Position numbers and translations under genes: made by a program | Notes under the pieces: model-generated | What the model was told of the DNA's origin: nothing | Databases searched by the model: none | The model's input: only the letters and a program-made list of their open reading frames with translations | Shown: positions 48,192-57,961 of the stretch, piece by piece | Numbering within the stretch: position 1 is the stretch's first letter | How the letters are laid out: every line of letters begins with the position of its first letter | Assembly: GCF_025370755.1 (NCBI RefSeq) | Contig: NZ_JAMXFC010000008.1 | Location: 62,001-126,000, forward strand | Reading direction: 5' to 3' | DNA: 64,000 nt | DNA from: Laspinema sp. D2d | GTDB taxonomy: Bacteria; Cyanobacteriota; Cyanobacteriia; Cyanobacteriales; Laspinemataceae

Positions 48192-49370
48192 TTAAGAAGC
48201 GATCGGCGTCATGGAGTGTTTGCCATACTTTTGCTTGTCCTCTAAGGACCGCACCTTATGTTCAGCCTTAACTGTTTCCAGAAACCAATCGATGGTTTCT
48301 TGCTTCACCCACCCTTTAAGAACTGCTATTTCTCCAAACTTCATCCCGGTTTGACGTTGATAGTTTAAAATGCGGGTGATTTGGTCATCATTTAACAAAG
48401 CCGCTTTCTTCAGATAATGTCCTAAAGGCTGCTGAGGATGAGCAGTTTCTAAATGGGGTAACTGTTCCGCAAAAAAGTCAACGGTTTCCGGTTTAACCCA
48501 GCCTCGGCGTGCGAGTAAATCTCCGAAGCGCAGATGCCGTTGATAAGCTTGTTCTTGCAAAATTGCTGCTACTTGTTCGGAAGAAATTAAGCCAGCTTTT
48601 TGGAGCAACTGACCGATGGGACTTTTGTATTGGTAGAGATTCAACTTTTGTTGAAATACTAACCAGAAAAAGGGCAAGTCTTCTACCAAATATCTCTTCC
48701 AGAGGCGTTTGGGTTCAGACATCAGGCGAAATGCCCATTCCACCCCATATTTACTCATCCATTCCGGCGATCTCGGACGGTTCCCGGCTTCAAAATCTAG
48801 GGTTGCCCCAATTGCCATAAACACTTTGATATTCGGCAACTGATTTTTATATTTGTAAATCCATTTCTCCTGTTTGGGTGCACCCACTCCCACGGCTAAA
48901 ACCGTGGCCCCGGATTCATTGATCATTTCAATAATTTTTTGACATTCGGCTTCATTTTTCTCAAACCCGTATGAAGGGGAATAACAGCCGATTACTATTT
49001 CCCGACCTAACTTACTGTTAATATTTTCCTGGGCTTTTTGGGCGACTCCCTCGGCGGCACCGAGTAGAAAAATTTTAGTGTCTGGGTCATCTTGGAAATA
49101 GTTATAAAAAGCGGGAAATAAGTCTGAACCTGATATTTTTTCTCGGATAGGACTCCCCAGCCATTTGGAAACTATTTTAACAATTTGGCTATCACAAACC
49201 CGATAATCTGCTTCTTGATAAATATGATGAAACTCTGGGTCTTTTTGCAATTTTATTAAATGATCGACATTGGGGGTGACTACGACTCCGCCTTTGTCTT
49301 TAAGGAGACTCAGTAACTCTTCTTGGGTTACGTTATCGATGCTTACATTTAAGATGTTAATTTTGTTCAT
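48192..49370 (-). CDS. WecG/TagA/CpsF-family glycosyltransferase (GT26) fused to two C-terminal repeats
   Basis: 392 residues from ATG 49370; an in-frame extension to 49427 lacks similarity to the family start. Residues 3-240 are GT26: INILNVSIDNVTQEELL, VVVTPNVDHLIKL, EKISGSDLFPAFY, LAVGVGAPKQEKWIYKY and GATLDFEAGNRPRSPEWM. The usual ADG near residue 60 is CDS here. GT26 enzymes add the second sugar to a lipid-linked carrier. From about residue 250 two copies of a ~55-residue module follow (PIGQLLQKAGLISSEQVAAI to KPETVDFF, and PLGHYLKKAALLNDDQITRI to KQETIDWF). They resemble MshEN-type helical modules found in GspE and cyanobacterial signalling proteins. The fusion suggests regulatory or c-di-GMP-linked control; the ligand is inference. 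Confidence 0.85.
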   Translation of the reverse strand: MNKINILNVSIDNVTQEELLSLLKDKGGVVVTPNVDHLIKLQKDPEFHHIYQEADYRVCDSQIVKIVSKWLGSPIREKISGSDLFPAFYNYFQDDPDTKIFLLGAAEGVAQKAQENINSKLGREIVIGCYSPSYGFEKNEAECQKIIEMINESGATVLAVGVGAPKQEKWIYKYKNQLPNIKVFMAIGATLDFEAGNRPRSPEWMSKYGVEWAFRLMSEPKRLWKRYLVEDLPFFWLVFQQKLNLYQYKSPIGQLLQKAGLISSEQVAAILQEQAYQRHLRFGDLLARRGWVKPETVDFFAEQLPHLETAHPQQPLGHYLKKAALLNDDQITRILNYQRQTGMKFGEIAVLKGWVKQETIDWFLETVKAEHKVRSLEDKQKYGKHSMTPIAS

Positions 49371-50593
49371 TGAATCAACCCCTGGAATAAGAGATGTGGA
49401 CAATCTTGCTTTTACCGGATTTTTCACGAGATTTCTAAAAATTTATTTCGATTGTTCTGACCCACCCCTGAGAGGCAATTTCCGGTTTCCCCTCATCTGA
49501 GTCGATGGCCTACCTCAGATTATCGATGGCGATCGCCTCGGGAGAGAATCGGAGAGATTAAACTACAGGTTCTTGTTCCAGTCAGCAACACTAGCATTTT
49601 TCAGTTCAGGTTCAGGATTAAAAATGATAGGAGATAAACCGGGTACTTACCTGTGGTTCTGGTATTGAAACTATCTTTCCATAGCCGGAGCCTTTATGAC
49701 ATCCCCCTGCATGAATACACGGAAAGAGATTCCGACTGTCATTAACTTCTCTTTATTGAGAATATTCATGCTATTGGAGTATCTATTTTACTCTTTGTAA
49801 AAAAAATAGTTGAGGGTCATCTGTCTATAGATAGATTTTGCTTTAAGTTTTATACAAATATTCACGAAACTCTAATTGTAGAATAGAGATTTAGTTATAC
49901 TGCTCTATCTCCGGGAGTACGCCTTTTACTCTCACACTCTCACCCCTACTCCATCGAATGTAGAATTTACGGAGATAGACTTCTAGCACAAAAAATAATA
50001 GCCTTTTAACAACTGCATTTAGTATGATCGTTACCAGTTAGCTCAATTTTGGGTAAAGCTTTGCATCATTGAGCGGGTTGAGATTTCGTAGAATTTGCCC
50101 GGGCGGGGAGAGGGTAAAATCTTCTCAACCTTTTATCGTCGTATCAAATTATTTTGCAAGCCGTGTCAAAACCTCTAGGATCCGGTGTTTGATCTCTATC
50201 AACGCGGATATTGGACCCCGGTTGACCCAAAGGCTCCAAATTTTAACCCATTTGTAGGATCCCGCTGGTGGGATTTTTTGAGCGGCTGTTACATCATTTA
50301 CATAACATCAAGAGCTAAGGGGCTGAATTTTAAAGAGGCCCGGATGCAGTCAGAGGTTTTTCTTCGGGAAGCCTCCACTCACAATCCAGTGTCTGAGGAA
50401 AGTCACCTAGAACCCTAGCCTTATTCCTGCTTGAGTCCGGCTTTGAGGTGAGGGGCGCGGGAGGGTGTGCTGCAAGGGGTCTAATGTAGGATATTCTATA
50501 GCATAGGGTCGCTCCCGTTCGTTGTGCCTGGAGATGAAAGCTATAGGGGCGACGAACTCACCAGAAATTTCAGATAGGCAAAATAAGTCAACG
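49371..50593. other. Intergenic region, ~1.2 kb
   Basis: No supported gene. There are AT-rich stretches (49780-50030) and a weak hairpin with T-run (ATCCC gctggt GGGAT TTTTT) near 50260-50280. Its left end must hold the GT26 promoter. Confidence 0.45.
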
Positions 50594-51094
50594 ATGATAG
50601 ATCCCCAGAAAGATGAAATATTAGCCATTCTCTCGCAAATTGAGGAGTTGCAACGGGAACGGAGTACCCTTGCCATTGATGAGCTTTCTTTAGAAGAGGA
50701 CTCTCCAGAAGCGATCGCAATGGCGTATCGACGTGCGGCAAGAGAAACGGCGGCGGTTGCTATAGAAGTGAAAGGAATTGACGATGCGATCGCCGCCCTG
50801 CACAGAAAACTTTCTCAGAAACAGAGCGAGTTGAAGCGCCAAGGCGGAAATAACGCGATCGCCGCCCAGGTTGAAGAGTCCCGAGAGTGTGCCCGGGTTC
50901 ATGCCCACCGGATTAACGAACTGGCGAACGAACTGAGCGAAGAAGTCAAAGCACTCAAGGCGATCGCTGATGAAATTTCTCCCCGTTATTGGCAGGTTTA
51001 TTACAAACCTTTTATTACCGGATTTACCAGTATTTCAGTCCCCCACGTTCGTTCCGATGGGGATGTCTGGATGATTATCAACCGCGTTTTGTAA
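50594..51094 (+). CDS. Coiled-coil protein, unknown function
   Basis: 166 residues from ATG 50594; in-frame TTG 50522 and ATG 50534 would extend it by up to 24 residues, and no ribosome binding site decides. Two long helices (about 3-85 and 88-130) are rich in E, Q, A and R (DEILAILSQIEELQRERSTL and LHRKLSQKQSELKRQ) and predict coiled coil. The last 25 residues (YKPFITGFTSISVPHVRSDG) are different and may form a small beta region. No signal peptide and no known motif. Confidence 0.55.
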   Translation: MIDPQKDEILAILSQIEELQRERSTLAIDELSLEEDSPEAIAMAYRRAARETAAVAIEVKGIDDAIAALHRKLSQKQSELKRQGGNNAIAAQVEESRECARVHAHRINELANELSEEVKALKAIADEISPRYWQVYYKPFITGFTSISVPHVRSDGDVWMIINRVL

Positions 51095-51114
51095 CTCGGA
51101 GTATTTCGGGACGG

Positions 51115-51273
51115 TTACCTTCTAGTAATCACCCAGACTGCATGAATAATGCCGGGAAGATAGCCCAAAAACGTCAAAATCAGATTAATCCAAAAGTCTC
51201 GACCCAAACCCACTTGTAAAAAAACGCCTAGGGGCGGCAGAAAAATAGCACAAATCAGGCGAATAGGATCCAT
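51115..51273 (-). CDS. YqaE/PMP3 family membrane protein
   Basis: A 52-residue gene, with AGAGG as its ribosome binding site before ATG 51273. Two membrane helices (LICAIFLPPLGVFLQVGLG and WINLILTFLGYLPGIIHAVW) joined by a short GRDF loop match the PMP3/YqaE pattern, including PPLGV, the central G-x-DF-x-INLILT and GYxPGIIHA. The family is stress-induced and affects membrane potential in yeast and plants; the bacterial role is unclear. The gene is convergent with the coiled-coil gene. Confidence 0.9.
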   Translation of the reverse strand: MDPIRLICAIFLPPLGVFLQVGLGRDFWINLILTFLGYLPGIIHAVWVITRR

Positions 51274-51934
51274 TTTTTACCTCTTTTGTTAAATATCATC
51301 TCAACGGATCTCGAACGCTCACCGCAGAAGCACTCTCAGCGTTGTCCTCGTCCGGTCCATTTCCTATGTTAGCTTTTTCCGAAAGAATGCATCGGTGAGC
51401 GCACCCGAAGCGGTTTGACCCTGGGGGTCTATCACTGGGATTTTGTACGGACTTTTATCGCCAAGGAAAGCGCTGTTCTGAGGGCATCCATCTAGGGCGG
51501 GGGCGGGCTGCCCCAGGGTTGCCACTCTAGATCAACTCATCTCCGGTTTGAGGGTCTGGAGGGGCAACTTTGATCGCACCCAGAGCATAAACGATGGTAG
51601 GGTAGATCCGGTACGGTGACTCGACCCTCGCAAACACAAGCTAGGAATAGAGATCAAAAAAGAGAGCATCCCACCTGGGTGCTTAATTATCTCAAGCTGG
51701 AAAAAAAAGGGAGTGCGAACCAATGGCTGGCTGTATTTTTGCTCGGGAGGCTTTTGCTCCTACTGCGTCCCTGCCAAAACCAGGGAATCACAGGACAATT
51801 GAACCGATCGGGGTTTGTAATCGAGGGTTCTTAGGATGGGAAGGGCCGCGCCAGAGTGGTTTAGGTTCCGTTCCCTTCCGTCAACGCACCATGATATCTG
51901 CCGTTTTATCTTTAAAGTGTAGCTGAGGTAATTT
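51274..51934. other. Intergenic region with possible gene remnants
   Basis: No intact gene. Two short open stretches without starts look protein-like but are unassigned: about 51380-51494 on the plus strand (LTLGVYHWDFVRTF) and about 51530-51630 on the minus strand (SPYRIYPTIVYALGAIKV). No MntA-type nucleotidyltransferase motif was found upstream of the HepT-like gene. Confidence 0.35.
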
Positions 51935-52291
51935 ATGCTGGCACCCCGTGACCTGCAATATCTGTTGGATATTTTAATCTCGGCAAAACTCGCTTTGAAC
52001 TACGTTTCGAGAAGTAGCTGGTCCAGTTTTGTAGAAGATGTTCAATTACAAGATTCAGTAATTCGGCGATTAGAGGTGATTGGAGAGGCGGAACGTCGTC
52101 TGTCCGAACGCACCCGAGTTTCTCTGTCCCGAATTCCTTTTATTATGATGCGGAATAGAATTATCCATGAATATGATAAGATAGTATTAGAAGTGGTTTG
52201 GGATACGGTTCAAAAAGATTTACCTGTTCTTGTGGAATCTTTAGAAAAGGTTTTACCCGGGCAAGAACCCGAGGAACAATCCTACTACTAA
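51935..52291 (+). CDS. HepT-like (DUF86) ribonuclease/toxin-family protein
   Basis: 118 residues. The fold markers are DLQYLLDILISAKLALNYV, VIRRLEVIGEAERRLSER and the HEPN catalytic motif Rx4HxY in MRNRIIHEYDKIV. HepT proteins pair with an MntA nucleotidyltransferase antitoxin that polyAMPylates the Tyr of this motif. Here no MntA is found in the 660 bases upstream, and the next gene downstream is a chemoreceptor, so it is orphan within the window. It might be neutralised by a distant MntA, be inactive, or be a housekeeping variant. Confidence 0.85.
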   Translation: MLAPRDLQYLLDILISAKLALNYVSRSSWSSFVEDVQLQDSVIRRLEVIGEAERRLSERTRVSLSRIPFIMMRNRIIHEYDKIVLEVVWDTVQKDLPVLVESLEKVLPGQEPEEQSYY

Positions 52292-52323
52292 ACCTCGAAA
52301 AATAGCCTCTGTTTTCGAGGTTT
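52290..52323 (+). terminator. Terminator of the HepT-like gene
   Basis: AAACCTCGAAAA and TTTTCGAGGTTT form a perfect 12-bp stem overlapping the stop codon by two bases; the T-rich end of the stem serves as the U-tract. Confidence 0.7.
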
Positions 52324-52832
52324 AAATCTGCGTTAATCGGGTTCTATTTTGTGTTCGAGTCGGGATTTAACCTGGGGTTTGGTAAGTTGAGGATCAACGC
52401 CGCACCCCTGGAAAACCGACCAGTTGATCGCCCTTGGTGTGTTCTTAGTCTGGGTCTAAGGGGCGATCGCGCGCGCTTCCAGTCCCTGCATAAGCCCTCG
52501 TCGAACCCAGGAGAAGGTCCTGCTGTGTTCCGGGGATGCTCCGCCTTTTTTCCGTAAAACTACGGAACTTTTTACCCCTAGGGCAATCCCCTCTTTAGCG
52601 ATCGCTGGACCCATTCCTCTTTCTGCGCCACCTCAGCCTACTGAACTCGTCCCCCTCCCCAGATTTCCAAAAAAAACTCCCCGAAATGATATAATTTTCT
52701 ATAAATTCTCATCACCGGGTAGAAAATAACTCCCTCCCTTCAATCGGTAACAACTACAACGAATTATCAGGGGTTTTTAGGCCGAAAAGGGTCACTCGAA
52801 GTCGCTCTCCTGCTAAAGAATGGAAAACTTAT
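52324..52832. other. Intergenic region upstream of the chemoreceptor gene
   Basis: About 510 bases, GC-rich on the left and AT-rich near 52680-52760 (TGATATAATTTTC, a possible -10). No gene supported. Confidence 0.45.
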
Positions 52833-53975
52833 ATGGATTCAAATCGGAAACTCAACTCATACATTTGGCGAGTAGCGTTGCTACCTTTTGGCGGATTATT
52901 GATCCTTCTGGTCTTGCTCTATTCTAACCGAGAACAAGCCGAGCAATCCTGGACCCGTCTTAAGCCCATTAGTACCCAAAATTTAGGGGGAAGCGAAACC
53001 GTCTTAACCCCAACTGAACAACAACTCGGAACTCAAGAAATTAGGAACCTTGAAAATAGCTTCAATAACTTACAAGTCACCCTAATTTTAGGGGGATTAA
53101 TCGAACTAGGGTTAATGGGGTATGCCGTATGGGCGATCGCCTCCGGCGTGAACCGTAGAGTTGAGGAAGTCGCCCAAGAAATCACCCAATCCTCCACGGA
53201 TATTGCCACCACCATGACGCAACAAGAACGCATCGCCAATGATCAGGCAGCGTCGGTGAATCAAACCACTACCACAATGGATGAATTGGGTGCATCCTCC
53301 CGACAATCCGCAGAACAAGCGGAAGCGGCTGCCGCTGATGCACGCAATGCTTTAGTGTTAACCGAAGGCGGTAGCAAAGCCGTTGAACGAACCTTGGCGG
53401 ATATGTCCGCTTTAAAAGCCAAAGTCGGAGAAATCGCCGAACAAATCCTCCGCTTGAGCGAACAAACCTCTCAAATTCGTAATATTTCTGGACTCGTCAG
53501 TGATTTAGCTACTCAAACGAATATGTTGGCCTTAAATGCTGCCGTAGAAGCAGTTCGGGCGGGGGAACATGGCAAAGGATTTGCCGTAGTTGCCAGTGAA
53601 ATTAGAAAACTGGCCGACCAAAGTCAGAAATCAACGGAAAAGATTAATGGGCTAGTTGGAGACATTCAATCGGCGATTAATTCCACGGTAATTGTCACCG
53701 ATGAAGGCAGTAAAACAGTCCAAGCTAGTTTAAAAATTGCCAAAGAAACCGCTGAAGCCTTCGAGGGAGTGACCGAAGCCATTAATAACATTACTTTAAG
53801 TACGCAACAAATTTCCTTGAGCGCCAAACAGCAAGCGATCGCTATTCAGCAAGTCGTCGAAGCTATGAACTCCCTGAATAAAGTTGCCAATCAAACCGCC
53901 CAAGGCATTAGCCAAGTTAAAACTGGCACCGATCGCCTCAACAGCGTGGCTCAAAATTTGAAGCAAATTGTTTAA
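52833..53975 (+). CDS. Methyl-accepting chemotaxis protein
   Basis: 380 residues. TM1 (12-30) and TM2 (82-104) flank a short periplasmic segment of about 50 residues with no recognised sensor domain. No HAMP domain is apparent. The cytoplasmic part is a long coiled coil with the invariant signalling tip [20 protein letters not shown] and [13 protein letters not shown] (230-260), which contacts CheA and CheW. The tip indicates coupling to a chemosensory or Hmp-like pathway controlling pili or hormogonium motility in filamentous cyanobacteria; that link is inferred. No che genes are adjacent. Confidence 0.92.
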   Translation: MDSNRKLNSYIWRVALLPFGGLLILLVLLYSNREQAEQSWTRLKPISTQNLGGSETVLTPTEQQLGTQEIRNLENSFNNLQVTLILGGLIELGLMGYAVWAIASGVNRRVEEVAQEITQSSTDIATTMTQQERIANDQAASVNQTTTTMDELGASSRQSAEQAEAAAADARNALVLTEGGSKAVERTLADMSALKAKVGEIAEQILRLSEQTSQIRNISGLVSDLATQTNMLALNAAVEAVRAGEHGKGFAVVASEIRKLADQSQKSTEKINGLVGDIQSAINSTVIVTDEGSKTVQASLKIAKETAEAFEGVTEAINNITLSTQQISLSAKQQAIAIQQVVEAMNSLNKVANQTAQGISQVKTGTDRLNSVAQNLKQIV

Positions 53976-54093
53976 AACTCCTGCGCTTTAAACCGGGCTA
54001 AACTCTTGAAAACTGCTGTCAGAGTTTGCCCCAGTTCAAAGGCATAATTCAGTGGATTTACCCGTAAATGGGTGCAATTTTGAGGAATTAAAA

Positions 54094-54450
54094 TCAGCCG
54101 CCACTGATTTTGGCCGAATAACCTAAACTCGTCAAAATTTCCACAACTTTTTGCTTGCAATCCCCTTGCATTTCAATCGTATTTTCCTTTACCGTTCCCC
54201 CAGTTCCGCACTGGCTTTTGAGCTGCTTTGCTAAGTCCGATAACGTTTCGGGTTTGAGTTGAAAGCCAGTAATTTCTGTAACCGTTTTACCCTTGCGCCC
54301 CTTACGCGAGGCTTGCACGCGAATCTTTTGCTGAGAAGGCGGCAGTTCTGTAACCGGACGCTCCGTAGCGGCATTCGGTTGGCTACCTGTTCCGAATTCT
54401 TGATAAGCGATGCGATTGTCCCGAGCGGATTTCTTTTTAGAAGCGTCCAT
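54094..54450 (-). CDS. SUI1/YciH-type translation initiation factor
   Basis: 118 residues from ATG 54450; a TTG at 54462 could add four. The C-terminal 75 residues form the SUI1/eIF1 fold: QKIRVQASRKGRKGKTVTEI, LAKQLKSQCGTGGTVKENTI, EMQGDCKQKVVEILTSLGY. The GTGGTVK loop is the signature. Bacterial YciH resembles eIF1 and can influence start-site fidelity in vitro; its physiological role is unclear. The N-terminal 40 residues are basic and disordered. The gene is divergent from trpB. Confidence 0.93.
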   Translation of the reverse strand: MDASKKKSARDNRIAYQEFGTGSQPNAATERPVTELPPSQQKIRVQASRKGRKGKTVTEITGFQLKPETLSDLAKQLKSQCGTGGTVKENTIEMQGDCKQKVVEILTSLGYSAKISGG

Positions 54451-54616
54451 AAACCGTATCAAATCATAAGAAACAGCAATCCATTGTAGTTTAGCCTAGG
54501 GCAAACCCGAGGGAGTTAAAAGCGGCAAAGGGAGACAGCCGGAGGACTCCGGAATGAGCGCTGGCCTCGTATAATGGAAGTCTGATTCCATTATTGTTTC
54601 ATTTATTGCGATCGCC

Positions 54617-55861
54617 GTGACTACCACACCCAGACCCTTAACCCCCACCTCTAACCCGCAACAACCGGATACCTTTGGACGCTTCGGACGCTTTGGCGGC
54701 AAATATGTCCCTGAAACCCTCATGCCTGCCCTAGCGGAACTGGAAACCGCCTATCAGCAATATCGCAACGACGCGGAATTTCAAGCTGAACTGGACTTGT
54801 TGCTGCATGATTATGTCGGACGTCCCAGCCCCTTGTATTTCGCGGAACGCCTGACCCAACATTATGCTAGACCCGACGGCAGCGGCGCACAAATTTATCT
54901 GAAACGGGAAGACCTCAATCATACGGGTGCTCATAAAATTAACAATGCGATCGCCCAGGCCCTCCTCGCCAAACGCATGGGCAAACAGCGGATTATCGCT
55001 GAAACGGGCGCGGGTCAACATGGGGTCGCCACCGCCACGGTCTGCGCCCGCTTTGGCCTAGAATGCGTGATTTATATGGGCGTTCACGATATGGAACGTC
55101 AAGCTTTGAACGTGTTTAGAATGCGTCTGATGGGGGCTGAAGTCCGCCCCGTTGCCGCTGGGACGGGCACCCTCAAAGATGCCACTTCCGAAGCGATTCG
55201 CGACTGGGTAACCAACGTGGAAACCACCCATTACATCCTCGGTTCCGTGGCTGGACCCCACCCCTATCCCATGATGGTCCGCGACTTCCATGCGGTAATT
55301 GGTCAGGAAACCCGCAGCCAATGCCTGGAAAAATGGGGCGGGTTGCCGGATATTCTCCTCGCTTGCGTCGGCGGCGGTTCCAATGCAATGGGGTTATTTC
55401 ATGAATTTGTCAACGAACCCCAAATCCGCCTGATTGGGGTAGAAGCAGCGGGGGAAGGAGTGAATACCGATAAACACGCCGCGACCCTGACTCACGGCCA
55501 AATCGGAGTCTTGCATGGGGCAATGAGCTATTTATTGCAAGATGATGAAGGGCAAGTCATTGAGGCCCATTCGATTAGTGCCGGGTTGGATTATCCCGGA
55601 GTCGGTCCCGAACATAGTTATTTGAAAGACCTGGGACGGGCGGAATATTACAGCATTACCGACAAAGAAGCATTAGATGCCTTTCAGCGGTTATCGCAAT
55701 TAGAGGGGATTATTCCTGCCTTGGAAACCTCCCATGCGATCGCCTATTTAGAAACCCTTTGTACCCAAGTTGAAGGTAGTCCTCGGATTGTGATTAATTG
55801 CTCAGGCCGGGGTGATAAAGACGTACAAACGGTCGCGAAACATCTTCTCCCTAACTCCTAA
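54617..55861 (+). CDS. trpB: Tryptophan synthase beta subunit
   Basis: 414 residues from GTG 54617. PLP enzyme that condenses indole with serine. The PLP lysine is K107 in [10 protein letters not shown], the catalytic Glu lies in [10 protein letters not shown], the phosphate-binding loop is VGGGSNAMG, and the C-terminal ring contact is [12 protein letters not shown]. It is the TrpB1 type (full-length COMM domain present). trpA is not adjacent, in line with scattered trp genes in cyanobacteria; trpG lies 7.4 kb downstream. Only 14 bases separate it from the CAP-domain gene. Confidence 0.97.
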   Translation: MTTTPRPLTPTSNPQQPDTFGRFGRFGGKYVPETLMPALAELETAYQQYRNDAEFQAELDLLLHDYVGRPSPLYFAERLTQHYARPDGSGAQIYLKREDLNHTGAHKINNAIAQALLAKRMGKQRIIAETGAGQHGVATATVCARFGLECVIYMGVHDMERQALNVFRMRLMGAEVRPVAAGTGTLKDATSEAIRDWVTNVETTHYILGSVAGPHPYPMMVRDFHAVIGQETRSQCLEKWGGLPDILLACVGGGSNAMGLFHEFVNEPQIRLIGVEAAGEGVNTDKHAATLTHGQIGVLHGAMSYLLQDDEGQVIEAHSISAGLDYPGVGPEHSYLKDLGRAEYYSITDKEALDAFQRLSQLEGIIPALETSHAIAYLETLCTQVEGSPRIVINCSGRGDKDVQTVAKHLLPNS

Positions 55862-55875
55862 CCGGATCAAACCCC

Positions 55876-56427
55876 ATGAAACTCGGATTTCTACTGGCAA
55901 AGCTGGCACTCTTGACAATGGCGACGACGGTCAGTGGTTGTCAGTTTTCCACCTATTTAGAAGCCGGATTAGAAGAAGTGGGAATGGGGTCGAGTCCTCA
56001 ACCCACAACCCCCATTCCCGCACCTTCTGATTCTGAATTAAGCCAGATGGAGCAAAGGGTTCATGAACTGGTGAATCAATATCGGCAGGCCCAAAACCTG
56101 CTGCCCCTAACCATAGACCCCCGAATCAGCGACCAGGCCCGAAAACATAGTGAAGCGATGGCCCGGGGTGAGATGACCTTTAGTCATGATGGGTTTGAGG
56201 ACCGGATCAAGGCGATCGGTAAATCCTTGTCCTATCGCAGGGCTGCGGAAAATCTAGCCTATAACATGGGCTATCAGGATCCGGTCAATCAAGCGGTCGA
56301 GGGGTGGATTGGGAGTCCCGGCCATCAGAAAAATATGGTAGGGGCTTACGATTTGACCGGCATCGGCATGGCTAAAAATGCCAAAGGCGAGTATTATTAC
56401 AGCCAAATTTTTATCAAGCGTCGGTAA
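55876..56427 (+). CDS. CAP/SCP-domain lipoprotein
   Basis: 183 residues. The signal peptide ends in a lipobox (TTVSGCQF), so the mature protein is probably lipid-anchored. After a Pro/Ser linker, residues 55-180 form the CAP domain: VHELVNQYRQAQNLLPLTID, ARKHSEAMARGEMTFSHDGF, AENLAYNMG and GWIGSPGHQKNMVG. The two His and Glu residues of the CAP cavity are present. Bacterial CAP proteins (YkwD-like) are extracytoplasmic with unclear function. It is close behind trpB, probably by chance of gene order. Confidence 0.9.
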   Translation: MKLGFLLAKLALLTMATTVSGCQFSTYLEAGLEEVGMGSSPQPTTPIPAPSDSELSQMEQRVHELVNQYRQAQNLLPLTIDPRISDQARKHSEAMARGEMTFSHDGFEDRIKAIGKSLSYRRAAENLAYNMGYQDPVNQAVEGWIGSPGHQKNMVGAYDLTGIGMAKNAKGEYYYSQIFIKRR

Positions 56428-56515
56428 GGTGAGCGCCCCCCTGGATTGGTCGGAGTGATCCAGGGCCATTACACCCCTTTCCGCTTCTAAATTCCACTCA
56501 TCCCCAATACCCAAT

Positions 56516-57670
56516 ATGAACCCACAATTCAGACATCCCATTCTCCCCGAGACCACCCATGACGAGTTGGCACGGCAAAACTTCGTCACCAGCTTGAAAA
56601 AGCACGTTTTTAGTCTGAGTGTCAAAAATCAAGGGGTTTACGAAACCCGTGCGAAACCTCGCTTTGAGCAAGAGCATCAGCGGTCCCCAGAAACCCGCTA
56701 TGAAATTCAGCAGGCGATGAAGGACGAGCCCCAATATCGATGGGTCAGCGCCCTGAAACGCATGGGCCAAGAACTGATGTGGGATTCAGTTCTTAGTAGT
56801 GTGGAACGTCAACTCCCAGCGTTACGGGAACGGGCGAAGGGGGTCACGCAGCCCTTGGGTTCTTTAACGTTAAACCCTGATCTGGTGATTCCCAGCTATC
56901 AACAAGCAGTAGACATTCATTGTATGCCGGGAAGTTATCACAGTGACTTGGACGGCGATGATGTAGCTGCCGGTGCACTCTACGATCGCGGGGTTTATTT
57001 ATATGCCCAAGGAATGCTGGGTCCCCTAAATGATGATATGGGGCGATCGGCAGTGCAGAACTTTCTCAAACGGGAATACCCTGACTTTCACCCGCGCCAT
57101 ATTTTGGATATGGGATGTACGGTGGGTCACAGCACTTTACCTTATGTAGAAGGCTATCCGGAGGCAGCCGTTCACGGCATTGATATTGGAGCCTCTCTGT
57201 TACGATATGCCCATGCCCGGGCGGAAGCGTTAGGGAAGCGGGTCCATTTTTCCCAGCAGAATGCGGAAAAAACCAATTTTGCCGATCAGTCCTTTGATCT
57301 GGTGGTGAGTCACATTTTGTTCCATGAAATCCCGGTTCCCGCGCTTCGGAATGTCCTGCGGGAGTGCTATCGGTTGTTGACCCCGGGGGGAATGATGGTC
57401 CATATCGAAGCCCCTCTGTATCGCCACATGGATCCCTATCGTGCTTTCGCCTTCGATTGGGAAACGGTGAATAATAATGAACCCTTTTGGAGTGCATTTC
57501 GGGACCTGGATTTGAAAGCAGAGGCCACAAATGCGGGGTTTGAGCCAGACCAAGTGTTAGAAACCTTTGCACCCAATGGAGCCTGGTTGCAAGCCCAATC
57601 GAATGGGATTCCCAAGGGTCAAGGTTTTGGCAGTCGCGGGACCTGGTTCATGTTGGTAGCTTGGAAATAA
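56516..57670 (+). CDS. Class I SAM-dependent methyltransferase
   Basis: 384 residues. The Rossmann methyltransferase core is in the second half: motif I ILDMGCTVGHST (196-207), GIDIGASLLRYA, motif IV FDLVVSHILFHEI, and motif VI RLLTPGGMMVHIEAP. The first 195 residues are an N-terminal extension of unknown fold with no additional motif (RYEIQQAMKDEPQYRWVSAL). The substrate is unknown; a small molecule or natural-product-like acceptor is possible. It is followed after 9 bases by a 92-residue protein and an RNase D-like gene. Confidence 0.87.
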   Translation: MNPQFRHPILPETTHDELARQNFVTSLKKHVFSLSVKNQGVYETRAKPRFEQEHQRSPETRYEIQQAMKDEPQYRWVSALKRMGQELMWDSVLSSVERQLPALRERAKGVTQPLGSLTLNPDLVIPSYQQAVDIHCMPGSYHSDLDGDDVAAGALYDRGVYLYAQGMLGPLNDDMGRSAVQNFLKREYPDFHPRHILDMGCTVGHSTLPYVEGYPEAAVHGIDIGASLLRYAHARAEALGKRVHFSQQNAEKTNFADQSFDLVVSHILFHEIPVPALRNVLRECYRLLTPGGMMVHIEAPLYRHMDPYRAFAFDWETVNNNEPFWSAFRDLDLKAEATNAGFEPDQVLETFAPNGAWLQAQSNGIPKGQGFGSRGTWFMLVAWK

Positions 57671-57679
57671 GCAGTAAGG

Positions 57680-57958
57680 ATGGGGATGAAAAAAAAATCC
57701 AAGGGAAAAAGGCCCGTTTATTTACAAAACCCGGAACAAGACCAGTTATTGGCGATCGCCCTGGCATTAGCAGGGGAAGTCTCGGTCCTGCGGGAACGAC
57801 TTGACACAATCGAAAGAATCGCTGAGACTAAAGGACTGTTCACCGCTGCGGAGATTGAGGCGTATCAGCCTGATCCCCAAGGTGAACAGGAACGAGAGCA
57901 ATGGCGGGCGGAATATATTGCCCGGGTATTGCGGGTGTTGCAGGAGGATGAGGGGTAG
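57680..57958 (+). CDS. Small acidic helical protein, unknown function
   Basis: 92 residues (90 if ATG 57686 is used). Lys-rich start (MKKKSKGKRPVYL) followed by a helix with LLAIALALAGEVSVLRERLD and an acidic tail. It lies 9 bases after the methyltransferase and 3 bases before the RNase D-like gene, so it belongs to their operon. I do not recognise the family, but the tight spacing makes it a real gene. Confidence 0.65.
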   Translation: MGMKKKSKGKRPVYLQNPEQDQLLAIALALAGEVSVLRERLDTIERIAETKGLFTAAEIEAYQPDPQGEQEREQWRAEYIARVLRVLQEDEG

Positions 57959-57961
57959 GTT

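Noticed and set aside
51380-51630. Short protein-like frames (LTLGVYHWDFVRTF on plus, SPYRIYPTIVYALGAIKV on minus) as separate genes
   Set aside because: Each is about 35-40 codons, without a start codon and bounded by stops; at best remnants.
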